Source: Hyphococcus sp. | Lineage (GTDB): Bacteria > Pseudomonadota > Alphaproteobacteria > Caulobacterales > Parvularculaceae | NCBI GenBank assembly: GCA_021776345.1 | Contig: JAJFGC010000217.1 | Coordinates: forward strand, 1-58,217 | DNA: 58,217 nt | Direction of reading: 5' to 3' | Part shown: positions 54,283-58,217 of the stretch, one piece after another | Layout: each line of letters opens with the position of its first letter | Position numbering within the stretch: the first letter of the stretch is position 1 | Made by a program: the position numbers and the translations under genes | The notes under the pieces: model-generated | The model's input: only the letters and a program-made list of their open reading frames with translations | Told to the model about the DNA's origin: nothing | Database searches by the model: none

Positions 54283-55287
54283 TTATACTTTCCCTTCCTC
54301 AAAAACTTTTAAATGAATACGAACTGGAAGACCAAGGTCTTCGTCATCGTTTTTCGCCGCAGCCGCAAGCCTGGCGCCAGCGCGCAACTTCGCTGATCGT
54401 GCTCGCGGATTAACGCTGGTTTCTTCTTCACCGGGTTCAATCGCCTTGGCGAAAACCGGCTCAAATGTCGGCGCGGATTTCGGCGCGGGCGGCGCATGGC
54501 GCGACCCGCCCGATTGCGACGGAAACCTGTTTGCAAAAAACCGCTTGACGATTCGGTCTTCCAGCGAGTGAAATGTCACCGCAACAAGCCTTCCCGCGGG
54601 CCGCAGCAATCGCTCTGCGGCGCACAAACCAGAGACAAGCTGGCCAAGCTCGTCATTGACAAAAATTCGCAGCGCCTGAAATACACGCGTTGCCGGGTGA
54701 ATTTTCGATTTGCCGCGCGGCGGCGAGACTTTTTCGATGATCGCTGAAAGCGCCGTGGTTGTTGCGATTGGCGCGACATCACGGGCCTTTACGATTGCCC
54801 GCGAAATTCGCCCGCTTTTTTTTTCTTCGCCATAGGTTTTGAAAATCGACGCCAGCGATCGCGCATCCGCGACCGCAATAACATCGCTGGCGTCAGGCTT
54901 GGCGCCATCCATCCGCATTGATAGCGGTCCCTCATACCGGAACGAAAACCCCCGCTCCGGTTCGTCAAGCTGCATCGAGGATACGCCAAGGTCGAAGACA
55001 ATACCGTCAACGCTCTCTACGCCTTTTTCGGCAAGCGCCTCTTCCATTTCAGCAAATGGCCGGTTGATTAACCGCAACCGATCACCAAACTCATCAACCA
55101 GGGACTGAGCCCCTGCAATCGCGGAGGGGTCCCGGTCAAATCCGTAGACAGTGCAATTGGCCGCCTTCAGGATCGCGCGCGCATAACCGCCAGCGCCGAA
55201 GGTTGCATCAACGTAGATACCGTTTTCCCGGGGCGCGAGCGCCGTCACCACTTCACGCACCATCACCGGGACATGGGCCGCGCTCAT
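54283..55287 (-). CDS. rsmH: 16S rRNA (cytosine1402-N4)-methyltransferase
   Basis: HVPVMVREVVTALAPRENGIYVDATFGAGGYARAIL; GIVFDLGVSSMQLDEPERGFSFRYEGPLSMRMD. Confidence 0.97.
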   Translation of the reverse strand: MSAAHVPVMVREVVTALAPRENGIYVDATFGAGGYARAILKAANCTVYGFDRDPSAIAGAQSLVDEFGDRLRLINRPFAEMEEALAEKGVESVDGIVFDLGVSSMQLDEPERGFSFRYEGPLSMRMDGAKPDASDVIAVADARSLASIFKTYGEEKKSGRISRAIVKARDVAPIATTTALSAIIEKVSPPRGKSKIHPATRVFQALRIFVNDELGQLVSGLCAAERLLRPAGRLVAVTFHSLEDRIVKRFFANRFPSQSGGSRHAPPAPKSAPTFEPVFAKAIEPGEEETSVNPRARSAKLRAGARLAAAAKNDDEDLGLPVRIHLKVFEEGKV

Positions 55288-55766
55288 GACACAACTCCAT
55301 TTGGCGTAGGATTGCGCAAAGAGAGTTTTGCGTCCGCAGTAATTTTTTCTTCTTCAGCAGCAATTTTTTCAAATTCATCCGGGTTCCAGATCTGAAACGA
55401 CGTGCCGAGACCGGCGAACATTGCCTTGCCCTCAAGTCCGGCGTGATCGCGCAGATGTTGCGGCAGGACCACCCGGCCTTCTTTGTCGAGGCCTACCTCA
55501 ACTACCCGCGCCGTGACGGTTCGCTCGAGACTTCGCCGTTTGTGGGAAAATGGGTCCAACGCCGCAATCGACGCCATCAGCGTTTCGATATAGTCAGCGC
55601 CTCCACAATCGAGGCATTTTTCGTCTGTAGACGGAATACAATAGATGGCGCCGCCACGCTCAAGATCGAGGACGCGGCGAAACCGCGCCGGCGTGGCGAG
55701 ACGACCCTTCGCATCAATCTTGTTTACAAACGACCCAAAAAACAGGGTCTCGGCCCCGCGCCGCAT
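55284..55766 (-). CDS. mraZ: Transcriptional regulator / division protein MraZ
   Basis: ETLFFGSFVNKIDAKGRLATPARFRRVL; EGRVVLPQHLRDHAGL; ATG 55766 with GGAGG SD. Confidence 0.95.
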   Translation of the reverse strand: MRRGAETLFFGSFVNKIDAKGRLATPARFRRVLDLERGGAIYCIPSTDEKCLDCGGADYIETLMASIAALDPFSHKRRSLERTVTARVVEVGLDKEGRVVLPQHLRDHAGLEGKAMFAGLGTSFQIWNPDEFEKIAAEEEKITADAKLSLRNPTPNGVVS

Positions 55767-55855
55767 GCCCAAATGCCTCCGCTGCAGCGCCCGCCAGTCA
55801 TGGAGATGACTTTGGGATACGCCGCCCCTAATGCCGTAAAACTCACGACATCTTT

Positions 55856-55880
55856 TGGGATAGCATGGTATCTTATGGGA
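55856..55880 (+). promoter_or_regulatory. Putative MraZ operator-like array (10-bp period)
   Basis: TGGGA-TAGCA-TGGTA-TCTTA-TGGGA; further TTTGGGATA at 55811-55819. Confidence 0.45.
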
Positions 55881-55890
55881 GGCAAAGGAT

Positions 55891-55964
55891 GATTCGCCCC
55901 AAAATCCGGGTTTTTGACGATGATTCCGGAACAGAAACGGAACAATACCGAATCACCTAGACTC
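55891..55964. promoter_or_regulatory. Cluster of four GANTC (CcrM-type) sites upstream of mraZ
   Basis: GATTC 55891, GATTC 55922, GAATC 55950, GACTC 55960. Confidence 0.6.
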
Positions 55965-55982
55965 ATCATCAGTAAACACAGG

Positions 55983-55997
55983 TTAATTTTTGATTAA
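55983..55997. promoter_or_regulatory. Perfect CtrA-type full site upstream of mraZ
   Basis: TTAA-TTTTTGA-TTAA (minus strand TTAA-TCAAAAA-TTAACC). Confidence 0.55.
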
Positions 55998-56068
55998 AAA
56001 GCGAGGGCTAGCAACGAAGAGTTCTGCAGCCCGACGTCGCCGCCCTCATGCCGGCAACAACCGGCACC

Positions 56069-56494
56069 CTAGGACGCCTTTATCCGGGCGGCAAAACTCT
56101 CATCCGCAGCGGCAATCTCGCGCCGACCTGCTGATTTCTTTTCAGCGCGCTCGTTAACGCCGATCAGATGTTCCAGTTTTTGGATTTCGATGAAAGACGT
56201 TTCGAGTTTATCGCGGGCGCCCTCTTCAGCATTTTGCAGCGTCATCAGTGTTGTTTGTAGATTATGCCGCCTTGCCCGCACGCCTTCGACATAGGCCGCA
56301 AACGCCGCTGTGTCGCCGGCTCTAGCAGACACCTCTTCCTCACGCATGGTCTCGTCAAGAGCTTGCCGCGATGCTTCAGCAGACGCCTTTGCCCGCTCTA
56401 CATCGGCCAGGTCCGTGCGCAATGCTTCCGCGTCGGCACGCGCAATCTTCAGTAGTTTATTCAAGCTCTCGCGCGTGCGCACCGTATCTGTCAT
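56069..56494 (-). CDS. fliJ: Flagellar export chaperone FliJ
   Basis: 141-aa coiled-coil protein overlapping the fliI stop by 4 bp. Confidence 0.8.
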   Translation of the reverse strand: MTDTVRTRESLNKLLKIARADAEALRTDLADVERAKASAEASRQALDETMREEEVSARAGDTAAFAAYVEGVRARRHNLQTTLMTLQNAEEGARDKLETSFIEIQKLEHLIGVNERAEKKSAGRREIAAADESFAARIKAS

Positions 56495-57828
56495 TGATCA
56501 TGATCCTCTGCTAACGCCGATCCTAACATCGAAAACGTTTCCTCAATGGAAACGCGAGACGACAGGGCTTGCGCTAAAAAGTCTTCGAGTTTGGGTTGCA
56601 AGGCAATAGCGCGGTCAACGTCAGCGTTCGCGCCGTCTCGATAAGCGCCAATACGGATCAGTTCGCGCATGTCGTCATAGGCCGAGGCATGCAATCGCGC
56701 TGTCGCAATTAATGCGCCGTTGTCTTCGCTAACGGCGTCCGGCATCGCCCGCGAAATGGATTTCAAAATATCTACGGCCGGAAATCGCCCGCGCTCGGCG
56801 ATGCGCCGATCAAGGACAATATGACCGTCAAGGATCGCACGCGCCGCATCGGCAATCGGTTCATCATGATCGTCGCCCTCAACCAGCACGGAAAAAACGC
56901 CGGTAATATAGCCGGGCGATGCACTGTCGATGCCTGGCCCCGCGCGCTCAATGAGCGCCGGCATCGTCGAAAAGACCGACGGCGTATATCCTTTGGTCGT
57001 CGGCGGCTCGCCCGCGGCCAGACCAATCTCTCGTTGCGCCATCGCAATGCGCGTCAGTGAATCCATGAGACAAAGGACATGAGCGCCCTCATCACGAAAA
57101 TGCTCCGCCAGTGTCAGCGCCATGAAACCGGCTTCACGGCGCATCATGGCCGGTTCATCCGACGTTGCGACCACAACAATGGAGCGCGCCAACCCTTCTG
57201 GACCCAAATGATCTTCAATAAAATCGCGCACTTCCCGGCCGCGCTCGCCAATCAAGGCAATGACCGAGACATCGCACGCAGTGTTGCGCGCGATCATGCC
57301 AAGGAGCGCGGATTTACCGACACCAGAGCCGGAAAAGACACCCATCCGCTGCCCGGCGCGAGCCGGCGTGAAGGCGTTGAGCGCCTTAACGCCGAAATCA
57401 ACCGGTCCGCCCAATCTGGCGCGCAACGGTGCTGTCGGGGGGCTGGACCGGAGCAAGCGGCTAACAGCGCCCTCGTCTATTGGGCCTTTGCCGTCAATTG
57501 GCCGCCCGAGCCCATCGACGACGCGCCCGAGCCATGCATGAGACGGGCGAATGCTGGAGGCGTCGCGCAGAAACATCGTTCGAGCGCCGCGCCGAACACC
57601 TTCTACCGACCCAAAAGGCAAGGCCAGCGCACTCGTCTCATTGAGGCCGACAATCTCTGCAAGCAGCGGCGCCGAGCCTGTTTCGATTTCGACACGAGCG
57701 TTCATCTGTAACGCGCCGAGACGATCAGAGATTTCAAGCCCCAGCCCGGAAACGGAAAGAACGGCCCCCTCAACATTGAAGGGTTCTATTCGTGATACTG
57801 ATTTTTGGGCGGCGACAGCAATGGTCAT
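56491..57828 (-). CDS. fliI: Flagellum-specific ATPase FliI
   Basis: GVFSGSGVGKSALLGMIARNT; ALIGERGREVRDFIEDHLG; CLMDSLTRIAMAQREIGLAAGEPPTTKGYTPSVF. Confidence 0.97.
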   Translation of the reverse strand: MTIAVAAQKSVSRIEPFNVEGAVLSVSGLGLEISDRLGALQMNARVEIETGSAPLLAEIVGLNETSALALPFGSVEGVRRGARTMFLRDASSIRPSHAWLGRVVDGLGRPIDGKGPIDEGAVSRLLRSSPPTAPLRARLGGPVDFGVKALNAFTPARAGQRMGVFSGSGVGKSALLGMIARNTACDVSVIALIGERGREVRDFIEDHLGPEGLARSIVVVATSDEPAMMRREAGFMALTLAEHFRDEGAHVLCLMDSLTRIAMAQREIGLAAGEPPTTKGYTPSVFSTMPALIERAGPGIDSASPGYITGVFSVLVEGDDHDEPIADAARAILDGHIVLDRRIAERGRFPAVDILKSISRAMPDAVSEDNGALIATARLHASAYDDMRELIRIGAYRDGANADVDRAIALQPKLEDFLAQALSSRVSIEETFSMLGSALAEDHDQ

Positions 57829-58150
57829 GCGTTAACGGTCCTAACGAAATGAACCCCTTGGGGCGTTCAGGACCTTAACGGCGCGGAGTTTAAGCACGCG
57901 TAAACCAACCGCCGAAATTAATTGAAAAAAATTCGTCATGCTTAATGACAGGGCCTGCAAATCAAGTGATTACAGGGCGTTGGCGGTAATAAGAGTTGTC
58001 ATCGCCTTAAAAAATCATCGCGAAGGATCGAAAGCCGGCAAGCCTGTTAACCAATGTGAAAGCATATCGTCGTTAGCATCAGCCTTACAAAACAAAAATG
58101 CGCGGTTCATTAACGTTAAGGGGATGCCGCGCCGCGAAAAGGAGACGGAC

Positions 58151-58217
58151 AATGCGGGTTTTGCTCATCGAGGATGACGGCGCCACAGCCCAAAGCATTG
58201 AGCTGATGCTGAAATCA
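58151..58217 (+). CDS. ctrA: Cell-cycle master regulator CtrA (3'-truncated by window edge)
   Basis: MRVLLIEDDGATAQSIELMLKS, near-identical to the CtrA N-terminus of Caulobacter and relatives. Confidence 0.93.

Noticed and set aside
57901-57960. AT-rich stretch TTAATTGAAAAAAATTCG as a CtrA full site upstream of ctrA
   Set aside because: The second half-site does not match TTAA at N7 spacing.

Overview
The window is chromosomal DNA from an alphaproteobacterium. This is inferred from the ctrA start at the right edge, the gene order of the division/cell-wall cluster, FliO/FliP/FliI/FliJ and the bkd genes. I see no rRNA, tRNA, IS element, prophage or CRISPR array. Left to right it contains: tyrS (partial); a large AsmA-like protein; bcp and a DUF455 protein; an M23 peptidase overlapping a bactofilin; a nitrilase; an 'XrtA/PEP-CTERM-type' exopolysaccharide (EPS) operon with no exosortase in the window; a glycosyltransferase-deacetylase fusion; fliO-fliP; a bkd/lpd operon with a small membrane protein inserted; a GNAT protein; and then ligA-recN-bamD-lpxC-ftsZ-ftsA-ftsQ-ddl-murB-murC-murG-ftsW-murD-mraY-murF-murE-ftsI-ftsL-rsmH-mraZ on the minus strand. 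It ends with fliJ-fliI and divergent ctrA (partial). The strongest non-coding signals are perfect CtrA-type sites (TTAA-N7-TTAA) with GANTC (CcrM) sites in the ftsZ and mraZ upstream regions. The mraZ region also has a 10-bp-periodic TGGGA array resembling an MraZ operator. Other points worth a second look are the exosortase-less EPS locus, a 48-aa membrane-protein ORF below the ORF-track cutoff, the GT4-deacetylase fusion, a KTG-to-KTA change in FtsI, and palindromic repeats. Functional calls are by-eye recognition of protein motifs; no database search was run.
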